Source: Dipteris shenzhenensis (lineage: Eukaryota; Polypodiophyta; Polypodiopsida; Gleicheniales). From it: a DNA stretch of 64,000 nt. Made by a program: the position numbers and the translations under genes. A model generated the notes under the pieces. That model was not told the DNA's origin. It ran no database searches and saw only the letters and a program-made list of their open reading frames with translations. Where the stretch lies: NCBI GenBank assembly GCA_047967505.1, contig CM106540.1. One strand, given 5' to 3'. The first letter of the stretch is position 1. Each line of letters starts with the position of its first letter. This document shows positions 1 through 11,712 of this stretch, piece after piece.

Positions 1-204
1 TGCATGCCACCTATGTACCACAATAGACCACAGTCTGTCCACAAAATCCAAAGTATTCCCTACGCACCCACACACAATTAGGCTACCCCACTGACATGCC
101 CTCAAATTGCCAAGCTAGGCCAAGTCAAAGCCCCCACTAGTCAAAAAATGTCTACAATTCCCAGAAAATGGCAAAAAATGGTTAACTGGAAAGCATGTTG
201 CATT

Positions 205-340
205 AAGGCCAACGTAGTGCATGTCGGGCTAGCAATGTAGTGCACATCGGGTTAGTAAGGCATCACATGCGAGGAAGCTATGCCAGGACACTAGGGATGG
301 TAATGCAATGCACGGTGGGATATCTAATGTAGTGCACGTT
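205..340. repeat. short degenerate repeats around a TAGTGCACGT core
   Basis: Three or four imperfect copies of a motif close to AATGTAGTGCACGTCGGG lie here, each separated by unrelated sequence. No gene is visible in bases 1-479. A TATA-like TATAAAAGG follows at about 353-361, so the block may sit in an old LTR promoter, but no LTR partner was found. Confidence 0.35.
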
Positions 341-479
341 GCATTAATTTTCTATAAAAGGGGACCCCCTAGGAAAAATTTATTGTTTTAGTAGTTGTAC
401 CTAGACTCTGTCAAAATTTCCCTAGAGTTTTCTATAGCCTCCAAACTGACTCCCAGTCCTCCCAGCTACCCCCATCTGC

Positions 480-1091
480 ATGAGTTCTAGCTCGGAAAGC
501 TTTGATGACACTTTAAGCAACCTCTTCAAAATCTACTACTCATTTGGACTCATGGAATCCGGCCCCTCCCAAGCCGAAATAGCTAGTCTTGGAACTAGTC
601 TCTCCACTCCCTCTAATACTCTCTCTACAGCTGTAGCTCCCCCCACCTTTGTCATTCACACACTTCAGTCACTCCATCTATCTCTCTACCTATCTCGGAT
701 CCCATAATTGATGAGGAGCCTGACTGTACCTAGACTTATAGCCCCAGCCTCAAGAGTTCAGACAAGCCTCTACTTCTAGACTAGCAAAGCAATGCAAGGT
801 GATGCCTATGGCCCCCCTATACACAGAGCATTTGGTGACCATAGCAAATATGGACACCAATGGTTGGAAATCCTTCAAGGCTTGAACCTCCATTCCTCTT
901 TTTTCTACAAGCCTAATGTCAATTTGCATCTCTCTTAACATAACTACCAATGCTACCAGGCATGCCACGACTGTGAAGTACTTAGAAGAAGTTGGGCTGA
1001 CGCCTCTTGGGTCTTGATGTTTCTCTCTCTACACACACACATGCACATACACACTCTCGACACCTTCCTCGTTTTGGCTAGACCGTGGCCC

Positions 1092-1154
<63 letters not shown>

Positions 1155-2034
1155 TGGGTTTCTTATAGATTCCTCTATCTCTCTTTAAATTTCTAGTTTC
1201 CTATCATTTCCCTATGCCTTTTTTCCCTAATTTCTCTTTTAAATTTTTACTTTTTTTAATTTTTAATTTTATTTTGTTTTAACACTCTATCTCTTTTTTT
1301 ATTAAACCTATTTATTCAAAAAAAATGTGTTCACCTACCTCAATTTCTTCCTTTCTTTCTTTTTTTCGTTCCCTTATGCTTCTTTTTTATCAATGACCTT
1401 TTTTTCTAAATTTCTATAAATTTTCTTTTTGTATTAAACTCTTTAAACCTATATACTACTAAATTGTCCTCCATAACTAACCTACCCCTTGCCATTTATC
1501 TCAGGCTGCTACCCTAAACCTCCTCCCAACTTAGCCCCTAGCCACCTGACTCCTCCCCGACTAACTTCCCTCCCCCTATATATTAGAGCCTACCCTCCTC
1601 TAAACTATTTCACTTTCTGCCTGCAATCTAGCCTATATACTCAATACCCTGTAGTACGCAGGGCTTCACACACTACCCACAGCCCTCTGTCTCCCATTGC
1701 TCACTGCTCCTTGCACAGTCCGTCTGCACCCGACACCCTACATCTAATATCAAAAATGGCCTCTACCCCTCTTCCCCATCACCTCGTTAATGATGGCCAC
1801 TCCTTCCCTATCTATGCAAGAATGCTATAACTTATATAGTTCTCTAGCCTCCAGGCTCCCTGCCTCCGATTGCGGTGTGGCTACTCAGTACCTTCCCTAC
1901 GGCTCACTCTTAACTCACACGCGTGAGGCAACCCCCACGAATGACCTATTTCCATGGCTATCTCCATCAAATAAAGTCTCCTTCACCTCTACACGATTTG
2001 CAGGTTCTTAAGGTTTTAAACCCCCGTACATCAT
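480..2034. other. unassigned intergenic stretch
   Basis: No recognisable gene. Two short plus-strand open frames (480-707 and 1489-1830) are serine/threonine/proline-rich and match no family known to me. The stretch includes a CT microsatellite and a T-rich tract at about 1200-1450. It may be decayed transposon sequence upstream of the Gypsy integrase relic, but nothing in it shows that directly. Confidence 0.4.
1096..1151. repeat. (CT)n microsatellite
   Basis: About 56 bases of almost uninterrupted CT dinucleotide. The leucine/serine-rich open frame across it is an artefact of the repeat. Confidence 0.95.
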
Positions 2035-2475
2035 TCAAGGACTCCTTTTAAATTGGCATTTGGGCTGGAAGGAATCACGCCGATTGAGCATATTGTTCCG
2101 AGTTTGAGGATTGCAGTGGAGGACAGGCTTCTTCCATAGGACTCTATGGTATCCCGATTGGATGATTTGCAACTGGAGTGCTATTATCTCACCTTGGAGG
2201 TTCAAGCATGATGCAAGTGGAGGGTGGATTTGGTTTCCAAGAATAAATATTTTGAGCCTAGGCAACTAGTTCTTCTGTTCAACACTAGCCTTGGAAGAAT
2301 GTTGGGGAAGTTGAAATTGCGATGGTTGGGTCCATTCTAGGTTTTTCATGATTGTGGATCAACATCGTTTTATCTTACAGATTTGCAAGGGCATGTACTT
2401 CCACATCCAGTTAATGGTTTTCGGCTTCATCCATACCATCATGACGACAGTCTTTAGTGCCCATTTCCCATCTCT
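2035..2475 (+). pseudogene. Ty3/Gypsy integrase C-terminal relic
   Basis: Translated on the plus strand, with frame changes and stops, this shows the C-terminal part of a Ty3/Gypsy integrase. TPFKLAFG and PSLRIA come first, then FEPRQLVLLFN, KLKLRWLGPF and finally NGFRLHPY. These are the conserved end of the catalytic core and the GPF/Y-type C-terminal module that binds DNA during integration. At least two internal stops and a frameshift show that it is dead. The rest of the element (gag, protease, RT) is not found upstream in this orientation, and no LTR could be delimited downstream. It is a separate insertion from the minus-strand Gypsy element starting near 5.8 kb. Confidence 0.75.
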
Positions 2476-4988
2476 AATGAGGCACATATTTCTTAGGTTG
2501 AGGTGGAGGTGGCAGAGCTATCGCATGAGGACATGTGGCAGAAGGGTTCGTGGCATGATAAAAACAATCTTCTGTGAGGTCCTAGCCTAGCCACCATGCA
2601 AATACCTATCGTAAGGGTGGGGTATTGGCAATCTAAATTATAGCCCTTGAGCATTTGTTTGCATGTACCCAGTTGCTTGTTGTTTTCTCTTCATTGCACT
2701 TGCAATTATCTTGAGTGCATTCTACTTCTAGCTCTCATCTGCATTCAGTGTTATTTCTTTTCTTCTTCTTTGCCTCACCATGGGAATGGCTCATGCCCAG
2801 TTTCTTCATCTTCTTTTGTTGGTGTATATTGATTCCTAGTCGATTGATGCTCGCCTCCAACTACTACGGATTCAAAGTTTCAATAGCATTGATTGGCAGA
2901 GGGCAGTTGTTCATCCTTCAGCGTCGAAACTTTGCCAGCAGTTGGCGGTGGGATCTGCTGTGGAGTTTTTGGATGAGCATTGGGAGCTAACGGTGCAATC
3001 AATTCATTAGCGTCTCCATTTGCCTATGGATGGAGGAATGATCATGCAACCAATGTGTACACCGGTGGTGATGGAAGCAGAGTTTGGAGTAATGCTTAAT
3101 AGGGACTGAGGAAGTGGGTGGCATTGATGCACCTGTTTAGTATATTTCTAGTTTAGATGAAGAGTAGAACTATAGTGATGGCTGTGGAAGGGCCTCGCAG
3201 AATAAAGATAGGAGATTTTCGAAATGCGGGATGCTTTTGGATAGGCAAGATCGAAGATGTCCAAAATGCGGGGATGCTTTTGGACAGGGAGGAGAAATAA
3301 CAAAAGACATTCAGACAGGCATTGCGACTACAAAGAGTGGATGTTTTTTTGAATGTTTTCGGAATGAGATGCTTTGTAATTCTTGTGTACTGAATGAAGG
3401 GTGAGATTGAACTTACCGCACCTGGTTCTCTACTGAGGCTATGCCTAAAATGATTGTTGCACATACATACACTATGCACTCTGTAAGGCATCTGACTTTA
3501 GTCCGAGGATGTGCATGTGTGGTTCACACAATCCACCGTGAGTGCCATGTGTTATTGCATAACCATGCGGGTTAGCAGTAATGACCAGGGGTGTGCGAGG
3601 GTAGGTTAGCCGCATGGGTTGACAGTTCGGATCTCCAAGTGGTTGGGGTCTTCAACGACTGCTTCTCTAACCCCGTCAGATGGTTGTGTATGCATGCTAT
3701 TACTAGCATTCCGCTATCATTCTATACACAAATGTTGTGCAAGCTATTGCTCTAGAATATAGAGTTCTTTGGTGTACTTTCATTCTCTTGCATATCTATA
3801 TTCCATTCTCGTGGATGTTACACGTATCATTTGTCTGTTGTTCCTTCTAGAGTCTGTGCATATTTATGATGCTACAATTGGTGAAAGATACTATACGTTT
3901 TTAGGTTCACTTAAGCAAGAAAATAGAGGAATATCCCCCTTGAGAACTTTTACACTTGGGAATTTTTTACAATGTGCTACTTTCAAGATGTTCTTGGGCG
4001 ATCTCCTTTATAGTTTGAGGCTGCTTCTTTAGGGAGCAAAGGAAATTACCTTGGAGAATTCATTTCAAATTCCATGCTTATATTTGGCACTCTTTTTTTT
4101 TTAATTTTACATGCTAGCATCTTATTGGCACTCTAGCACACTCTGAAACCCCTTGACTAACTCCCCTTTACTTTAACCCACATATGTGTGGTGTTAAGCT
4201 CTTTGCCTCATTTATTTACTACCTTTGCTATGGTCGATTTTAGTGTCACTGCTATGGTCGATTGCATGGTTTGGTGGGTAAAGGGTTCTACTATTCCTCA
4301 ACACTGTGCACTCTCTCTTGCTACATGCTTGCACTTGGTGACCTCCTACTTATTAGACCAAGTATCCATCTGCTTTAAGTTAGTCTTCTTGGGCGTTAGA
4401 AAACCCCCGTATCTTGTTTAAACTCAACCTAACCCCCAAACCCCTACGCAAACTTAAAACTTTCCCATAAACTCTCCATCTCGGAAGTATGCCACCACCC
4501 ATGTCACCTTATGGATGGATTCATAGTCACAACCTTGGCTGGTTCTATAGAGGGCTTGCCTACCTTCACAACCCGATAGGTATTCACTTTTTGCCTTGTT
4601 GTCTCCTTCATCTCCATAACTAGGTTGCCAAACTGCTAAGATGGCTTCAACATGCGTTCAGGTCACTATTTTCCTTCTTGTGTTTCTGTTGAGATTACAT
4701 GTTTTCTTAGGTTTGCCTTGCAACTTTGGTTCTTATTGGCTCTTTCCCACGGCTTCCACAAAAAGAGCAGGGTATCCTCAGTATTATGCAGGGTTCCAAG
4801 GCTTTTTGTCACCTACATATATATCGGGGTTGTCATTTGTAGTATACGTGTAGCTTAGGACCTTGAGTTGTATTCTGATGAGAGACGTAGGCTTAAGTGT
4901 GGTAAGCAAACATAGTGCATGCATGTGTAAAAGGAACATGTATCATCATGATTGAGGTAATGAAGGCTTTTGCCTTCATTGGGGGTTG
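2476..4988. other. unassigned stretch after the Gypsy relic
   Basis: No gene could be recognised on either strand. Short repeats of AATGCGGGATGCTTTTGGA occur at about 3215-3285. The segment may include the tail and 3-prime LTR of the preceding plus-strand Gypsy relic, but no terminal TG...CA pair or matching LTR copy was found. The short open frames look random in composition. Confidence 0.4.
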
Positions 4989-4990
4989 TA

Positions 4991-5137
4991 GGGTTTAGGA
5001 GGAGTTTCAGGGTTAGAAGGAGGTTCCAAGGTTAAGAAGGAGGTTCCAATGTTTAGAAGGAGTTTCCAAAGTTCAAAAGGAGGTTCCAAGGTTTAAAAGA
5101 AGTTCCAGGGTTAGAAGGAGGATCCAAGGTTCAGAAT
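4991..5137. repeat. minisatellite, 18-20 bp unit
   Basis: About eight imperfect tandem copies of a unit like AGAAGGAGGTTCCAAGGTT. Copies differ by single substitutions and by one-base length changes. It sits directly upstream of the GGA-rich tract. Confidence 0.85.
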
Positions 5138-5251
5138 AGAGTACATGGTGGAGAACTCGTCTCCCTCATAGATCATAGAGGTTAAGGGTTGAGGAACTAA
5201 GGGTTTAGGGGAAGCATAGGAGTGGGAGAGGAAGAAGGTGTAAGAGCATGG

Positions 5252-5456
5252 GGGAAAGAAGAGAGAGGAGGGAGGAGGAGGAGGAGGAGGGAGGAGGAGG
5301 AGAAGCAGGGAGGAGGAGGAGGAGGAGGAGGGAGCAAGAGGAGAAGGAGGGAGGAGGAGGAGGGAGGAGGAGAAGGAGGGAGGAGGAGGAGGAGGAGGAG
5401 GAGGAGGAGGAGGGAGGAGGAGAAGGAGAAGAGGAGGAGAGAGGAGGAGAGGGAGA
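5252..5456. repeat. (GGA)n purine tract
   Basis: About 200 bases of almost pure purine on the plus strand, mostly GGA triplets with AAG interruptions. The polyglutamate, polyarginine and polyproline open frames over it on both strands are repeat artefacts. Such tracts can form triplex or G-quadruplex structures. Confidence 0.9.
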
Positions 5457-5654
5457 GGATGGGTTGCAAGGTTGGAGGAGAGGGGAGGAGGAATTGCAAG
5501 GTTAGGACATCTTTTTGGACATGGAGTGCAAGGAAGCATGGATACTTGAGACAATTGCTTGGAATACCAAAGTAGAACTCAACACAATGCCCCAAAGTGT
5601 GTGGGCTTCATTCCATTATGGGGTATTTATACAAGTTGGAGAGCTTCTCTCTTT

Positions 5655-5822
5655 GCATGTAGGAATTGTAAGACATTCTCTCTCTACATGTAGAACTTGC
5701 ATATAGAAGTTGCATGTAGGAGTTGCAAGTTGCATGTTGCATGTAGGAGTTGCATGTAGAACTCGCATGTAGAACATGTATGTAGGAATCACATGTAGGA
5801 GTTGCATGTAGGAGTTGCTTCA
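5655..5822. repeat. minisatellite built on TTGCATGTAGGAG
   Basis: Roughly ten imperfect copies of a 13-18 bp unit TTGCATGTAGGAG or ACATGTAGAACT. The array abuts the broken C-terminal end of the minus-strand Gypsy integrase, so the integrase frame passes from WNTPFQLVYSLEA straight into repeat-encoded residues. Confidence 0.85.
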
Positions 5823-5829
5823 AGGCTAT

Positions 5830-6559
5830 ACACCAATTGAAAAGGTGTGTTCCATGAACTGACCTTGAGTGTGGTTCTATATGCCCATAAGGCTGCATTC
5901 AATTTCTCTGCCCAATCAACACGCTGTGGTTCTACTACCTTGGTGAGGATAATGCATAATATTTTGTTGGTGGATTCAGCCTGTCCATTCCCTTGGGGTT
6001 AGTAGGGTGTGCTTTTTCTATGGATCACCATAAAGCCAAACAAGAGTTCTTAGATTATCTCATTGATAAAATGTGTGCCTCTATCCAACACAATTTCAAT
6101 TGGACATCTGAATCGGGTGATCTTATGTTCGTATAGGAATCTTGCTATGCTTCTAGCATCTGCCTTTCTGAGTACTTTAGCTTAAGCCCATTTTGTAAAG
6201 TAATCAGTGGCCACAATGATGTAGCGTGCCTATGTATTTTTTGTTGCTGGATGGATGGGACCCACATAGTCAATACCCCATTTTTCAAATGGTTTTTGTG
6301 CAACAACTGTTGTTAGGGGATTGAAGTCTTTTTGTTGTGGTTTAGTAGTCTGTTGGCATACATCACAGCCTTTTACATATTCATAGGCATCTGCCCACAG
6401 TGTTGGCCACCAGTAGCCTATGAGGAGGACTTTTCTTGCAGTGGCTTCCCCTTGGAAGTGTCCTCCTGCAATGCCTTCATGGACTTCACTTAGGATTAGC
6501 ATGATCTCATAAGGCATTACACATCTTCTTAATACGTGGTCCTTGTCCATCTTGTACAC
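5830..6559 (-). pseudogene. Gypsy integrase (broken)
   Basis: Integrase inserts the cDNA into the genome. The first 109 residues (6559 to 6230) carry the HHCC zinc-binding module: HEGIAGGHF supplies the two histidines and CDVCQQ the two cysteines. WGIDYVGP, with the first catalytic aspartate, follows. After a stop, the frame continues toward 5890 with LDRGTHFINE (second aspartate) and PQGNGQAESTNKIL (catalytic glutamate). Several stops interrupt it. The C-terminal DNA-binding part is missing, because the frame runs into the TTGCATGTAGGAG minisatellite near 5823. Confidence 0.85.
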
Positions 6560-6597
6560 TTGTCCTACAATGAGTTGATAGGGTGTAGCCTTTAGAA

Positions 6598-7503
6598 TTA
6601 GTTTCTGGCATCTACTGCTTTCATTTCATGGGGTGGTCTTCCTGCCATTAAGTACCCAATGATATCTCCACACCACTCTGGAACAGCATCTATTTGAAAT
6701 AGTGTGGCATTTGGTAAGTCATCTTCTACTCCAATGGCTTCTTCTCCTGACTTGACCCGAGACATGTGATCGGCAATGTAGTGTTGGACACCTTTGCGGA
6801 TCACTATTTTGAAGTTGAGTTCTTGAAGCAAGAGGAGCCATCTGGTTATTCTTCCTGTTGTACATGGATGGTTCACAAGATAAAGCAATGCTTGATGGTC
6901 AGGGTAGAAGACAAAATCATTTGCTAGTAGATAGTGCCGAAATCTCTTACTATACACCATTGCTAGGGCTTGTCTTTCTATGGTGGTATAGTTGATCTCT
7001 GCATCATTGCGTTGTCGACTGGTGAAGTAGAATGGGTAGTCTTTCTTATGTTCACTAGGTTGCCAAAGCACACTCCCAATTGCATACTTGGATCCATCAG
7101 TATGAACCTGAAAATCAGTATCCCAATTGGGAGATATAAGGATGGGTGTTGTGATTAGGTGCCACTTTAAAAGTTCAAAGGCTTGGTCACACTCTTCTGT
7201 CCATAAGAATTCCACTAATAATTTGTAAAGTAGTCTAGCTATCAGGAGACAATTCCATGATGATTTTGATTTTGTCCATGTCAGTTTTGCAATCCCATGT
7301 TGAGAAATGATGTGTCCTAAAACAACTTTGTGGGTGACCATGAACCGACATTTTGTTGGATTTAGGGAGATGCCATACTCCCTGCATTTGATTAGTACTG
7401 CCTCAAGACATTTAAAGTGATCTTTTTTGTTCAAATGGATGCACAAATCATCCAAGAATACTTGTATAAACTTATTCAGAAATGACTTGAAAGCTATGAA
7501 CAT
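6598..7503 (-). pseudogene. Gypsy reverse transcriptase palm end plus RNase H
   Basis: This 301-codon open frame starts inside the RT. IQVFLDDLCIH holds the catalytic LDD variant of the YxDD box near 7450. CREYGISLNPTKC and VLGHIISQHGI follow as conserved RT blocks. After the last of these the sequence changes frame (KLTWTKSKSS), and about 25-30 residues expected before LLYKLLVE are missing or scrambled. The RNase H domain is clear: HTDGSKYAIGSVL, YTTIERQALAMVYS and DHQALLYLVN. It removes the RNA strand during reverse transcription. The open frame is long, but it is a fragment of a dead polyprotein. Confidence 0.85.
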
Positions 7504-8254
7504 GACTCGCTAGAATGTGGCCGGGGCATTACAAAGGCCGAATGGCATGACTCTATATGCAAAAATACCCCATTCTGTAGCAAATGTTATTTTTGATTGG
7601 TCTTTAGGAGCAATTTACACTTGGTTATAGCCACTGAAGCCATCCAAGAAGCTATATATTTCGAAGCTTGCCACCTTTTCCAACACTGTTTCTGTTAAGG
7701 GTAGGGGATATTGATCCCTAATTATGGCAACATTCACATTCTTTAAGTTTACGCATATTCTAAGCTTCTTGTTGTGCTTAGGTACAATGACAATGGGTGA
7801 AACCCAATCAGTGTGCTCTATCTCATAGATGATCCGGCATCTAGGAGTTTTTCTAGCTCGTCGTTTCATCATAAACCATGGTGCCATTCTTAGGATTTAT
7901 GCGATAAGGTCCACATACCTTAGGGTGAGCACCTTCCCTTACAGGTATCATGTGTACTGCCACTTCTGGTGAAATTCCTTTCATCTCTTTGTATGACCAT
8001 GCTAGGCAGTCATGGTATTCCATTAGGAGTGCTTTGAGTTTGGTTTCATCTTCTTGCCGAAGTTGTTTCCAAATAAAAGCCATTTTTTCTTCCTCTCCTT
8101 CAAGGGTGAGGTTTATTGTGCGTGTTTTTGCTGATCCCTCATATATTGGAGTTTCTCCAATGCTATCAATTTCTTGAACTTCAGATTCTCTTAGTGGTCT
8201 TGGCATTGCTATTGGGGCACTTCCACTTGTGTAATTCTTGAAGTACTGTGGCAC
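7504..8254 (-). pseudogene. Gypsy reverse transcriptase N-terminal half
   Basis: The frame from 8254 begins with linker sequence (EKMAFIWKQLR) and reaches the start of RT (AVHMIPVREGAHP, PYRINPKN). A frameshift near 7870 moves it to a second frame holding WVSPIVIVPKHNKK, ICVNLKNVN, DQYPLPLTETVLEK and FLDGFSGYNQV. Further stops near 7614 and 7510 interrupt ITFATEWGIFAYRVMPFGLCNAPATF, which is RT block 4 (described here as a domain only). Together with the downstream frame it forms a complete but interrupted RT. Confidence 0.8.
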
Positions 8255-8505
8255 TTCTCAAAGATCGGCTTCTAATGGTATTGAACTAGCCTAACATGTG
8301 CCATGTGTACTGGGTGGCATAGTTTCATTTACCAATTTGTTAGGCTCTTTCTGACTTTCTTTTTTTGAAGTCTCTTGATCGAGCTTCATCCGCACATGTG
8401 GCTTATATTTCCAAATTTTCTTACGTTGGGAACTGTGGGGTAACTTTTCCACTGGGTAAGGTGTTTCCCAGGTAAGGGTTTATTTGCTGCACATACTCCT
8501 TCCAA

Positions 8506-9150
8506 TCCCTCAGGGGACCATTCAAGAGGTGGTGGTTTTGATTTTGAGGGAGCTAGCTTTGCAAGATACAATTCGACGATCCTTGTTTGGACTCATTTGA
8601 ATTCGTTGAAGTGTTCGGTCTTGGCTTTTCTGCGATTTCCTCCAACTTTCTTGCGGGATCTTCTACTATTATTCAACTTTGGAGGTTCAATTTTTGGGAG
8701 CTTGACAGCCATTAGGGCATGCGAAATGGATGTGTCATTATCAAAGATTTGTTCTTCAATTTCAACATTCTTAGCCTTAGTTTCAAGGTCCCAAGGAAAA
8801 TCTAATTCATCATTGGTATGGGACCATCCAGTCCCTCACGGGACCATTCAAGAGGCGGTGGTTTTAATTTCAAGGGAGCTAGCTTTGCAAGGTATAAGTC
8901 GACGATCCTTGTTTGGACTTGTTCAAATTCATTGAAGTGTTCAGCCTTGACTTTTTTGCGATTTCCTCCTTTAGCTTTCTTGCGGGATCTTCTGCTATTA
9001 TTCAACTTTGGAGGTTTAACTTTTGGGAGCTCGACTACCATTAGGGCATGCAGAATGGCTGTGTCATTATCAAAGATTTGATCTTCAATTTCAACATTCT
9101 CAGCCTCAGTTTCAAGGTCCTAAGGAAAATCTGAGTCAGCATTGGTATGG
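8506..9150. repeat. tandem duplication, about 326 bp unit, inside Gypsy
   Basis: Two head-to-tail copies lie at about 8506-8831 and 8832-9150. Both contain the minus-strand peptide blocks YLAKLAP, KPPPLEWS and NNSRRSRKKA, and they differ by scattered substitutions (about 85-90 percent identical by eye). The duplication lies in the protease-RT linker of the minus-strand Gypsy element. The divergence shows that it happened some time ago. Confidence 0.85.
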
Positions 9151-9325
9151 GTACCTTCTTCAGGTTCATTATCCCACTCAAGGTTAGCATCCATAAAGAA
9201 TGGCATCTCTAGATCGATTGGTTCTTCATGTTAAGTGGAGGATCTACCTGTAGTGCCTTAGCATCTCTCTGTGAGAAGATGGAGTCTAATGAATGGCAGT
9301 TGTTGATGGTTACCAATGTTTGTAT

Positions 9326-9800
9326 CTAGTTATTGACATTGCTTTGTGAATCGCCCGCTATGGCATGCTGTTGCAGGGGAGCTGATCTGCTTGACATTAT
9401 TGTTGAAGATGTGTCATCCATCACTCTAGACATAATTGGTTTTATATCTCCTGTCCCCACATTCACTCTGACTGTGGTGACGCAATTATGGATTGTTAGT
9501 TTATCAGTTTCCCAGTCATGGAGGACTAATGCTTCCCGTAACCAAGGATGTCCCAGTAAGATTTGATAGGATTTTTTGGGGAGATCCAAGATTGTAAATT
9601 GAAGGGAAAAGCGGGCTCCTGCGACCTTTGTTGACATACCATTCACTATTCCCAAGGGTTTAGTCTATGAATCATTGGCAAGGCATATGTATAAATTAGC
9701 CTTTTGCATTGGTGGGAAACCCCATTCATCGTAGAGCTCCTTTGATAGGACATTTGCACCTGCTCCACCATCCACTATGGCTTGGAGTTCATTTTAGGCC
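9326..9800 (-). pseudogene. Gypsy aspartic protease region
   Basis: The minus strand reads VDGGAGANVLSKELYDEWG just upstream of a stop near 9664, followed by an open frame with GIVNGMSTKVAGARFSL, DLPKKSYQILLGHPWLRE and HDWETDKLTI. The ILLGHPWL block is the C-terminal signature of retroviral-type aspartic proteases, which release gag and pol products. The active-site triplet reads D-G-G where the family normally has D-S/T-G. This may be a decay mutation. At least one in-frame stop splits the domain. Confidence 0.75.
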
Positions 9801-10559
9801 TTGTGGATCAAAGGCATAGTAATGTTGCATATGTCATCTCTCTCACCCATCTGCACAGGGATATCTTTGATGTCGTTCATAGGTGAAGAGGGATTTGCGA
9901 GTTCAATCGATCCTTTGAAACTCTCCTAGAGATTGGGGCAATTCCGTAGGAGGATTCCGATGGGAATTGACACATGGCAACTCAGGATGCTAGAGAGTGT
10001 GGCTCCTTCAAGTTGACGTGGCAGTACATTATGTTGTGGAGTCTGTTGTTGGAACAGAGGCTCAAGTACATTATCAATACTTTGTGGGCGGTACAGTTTG
10101 TTGTGGAGTCTGTTGTTGGAACAAAGGCTCGAGTATAGTATCAATACTTTGTGAGTCATGGATTGGGTCTTGAGCTTGTTTCTCAACCTCAAATTGAGCT
10201 TATTTCTCAGCCTCAAATTGAGCTTGTTCCTTATGTACCCATTGTTGAAGTGCTTGAAAATGAGCCTTCTCCACTTCTCCATTTGGGTATGGAGCTTCTT
10301 TTATTTGAGGCTCGAAAGCTGATGTGGATGAGCTTGGCTACTCATTGCTTGGTGGGGAGGTGGAGGCACTTGTGCTTTCTTTTTAAGAAGTTGCTTTGGT
10401 TGGATTGGAATGTTAGGGTTCTTGGTGGCCTCTTTCTGTTGGCATGTAATTACATTCACAGGTTGTGATATTATGCTTGCCGACCCCAAGCTTTGATGGT
10501 CCACCCCAATGATGCTGATTGGGACGTCAGGCTTAACCTCTGTTTTTTGATGTGGGACT

Positions 10560-11265
10560 TTATTTTTCATGGGACAATCCATACAAGCATGTCCTATGCC
10601 ACAATCTCTGTAGAATGGTTGGAAAGTAGCAAGCTACCACGATGAGGGCACTCTACGATCTAGTGATTTTCTCCACAACCATAGCACTTGCTTGGTGTTC
10701 AATATGTGTTGGGATGTACTTGATTTCCATAAACTAGTATTAGTCCCTCTGCGCCTTCTACATAGTATACTGGGTACTCTGCTTCATACTCAAATGGTGA
10801 GTCTACTTCCTCGGCTTGTAATTGATGTATTAGAACTGCCTGAGGAGCAAGATTTGGTGCTCTTGGATATGGTCGTGGATTCGGATTCCCAAGTAATTGT
10901 GGGACTTGTGTCTGAATAGGAATATGATTTAGCCTCTCTGTTGGGGGCACTTGTGCAAGTGCCAGTTGCATGTACACTGGTATGGGTGATTGCTGAGGTC
11001 GAGGTAGGTCGTTACACATGTTGAAGATGCAATTGTTTTCATCATGGCCGTCGATGGTGCAAATATGGCACCACAACCTTGGCGGTGGATTTGCTTGTGT
11101 AGTGATCCTCGCTCTTAGGACCAAGCACTCATTTGCTATATGATTGGCCATGCAGTGTGGACACCAGACATTTTCTCGCCGTGGATATGTCTGAGTTGGT
11201 GATTGAGACAAGTTAAGTTTTTGTTCCATGGCCTGCATCATGTCTTCTTTCAACTTCATGGCCAT
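10560..11265 (-). pseudogene. Gypsy gag nucleocapsid with CCHC zinc knuckles
   Basis: The 188-codon frame from 11265 carries two zinc-knuckle-like motifs. Residues C35-C38-H42-C47 (WCPHCMANHIANEC) have one residue fewer than the standard spacing. Residues C66-C69-H74-C79 (WCHICTIDGHDENNC) have the canonical C-x2-C-x4-H-x4-C spacing. A further knuckle-like CYGCGENH appears in a shifted frame near 10670, with a stop inside it, and another cysteine-rich piece (CGIGHACMDC) near 10585. Such knuckles bind the element RNA during packaging. A proline-rich spacer follows, then stops. Confidence 0.75.
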
Positions 11266-11712
11266 GGCCTCTAGGCGATCTTCATCTAATGTTTTGGCAG
11301 TGGACTTGGATTTGCCCTCTAGGCGATCTTCATCTAATGTTTTGGCAGTGGACTTGGAGTGCTTATCTCATGCACTGGATCTGCCATCATCACTGCTAGT
11401 GTCAAAGTATGTCATGCCATCCTCGATGTCAATGGCTGCCACATGAGCAACACTGAACGCTTCATAGCTGCTAATCTTTTTCATATCCTTTCAGATTTTC
11501 TTTCTTAGTCCCACAATGAACGATGCCATGATGTACCTTGCATCGGGGTGTGGGTCACATTTGGTGATTAATCTTTTCATCTTGCCTAGATACATGCATA
11601 CATCTTCTCAACGGCCTTGTTTGATCTTGCTTAGTTGGAGAGCGGGATCATCTTGTAGCCTCTCCATTTGAAAGCGTCTTTTAAATTCTATTTGAAGCAG
11701 GTCCCATGTGGC

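Noticed and set aside
1014-1196. Leucine/serine-rich short open frame
   Set aside because: It is the translation of a CT microsatellite.
1489-1830. Plus-strand 113-codon open frame
   Set aside because: Proline/serine/leucine-rich with no domain or context. It is most likely chance.
4991-5137. CRISPR-like array
   Set aside because: Units are directly adjacent, imperfect and without unique spacers, in a plant genome. They are minisatellites.
5111-5595. Overlapping polyproline, polyleucine, polyglutamate and polyarginine open frames on both strands
   Set aside because: They are produced by the GGA purine tract and carry no domain or plausible start.
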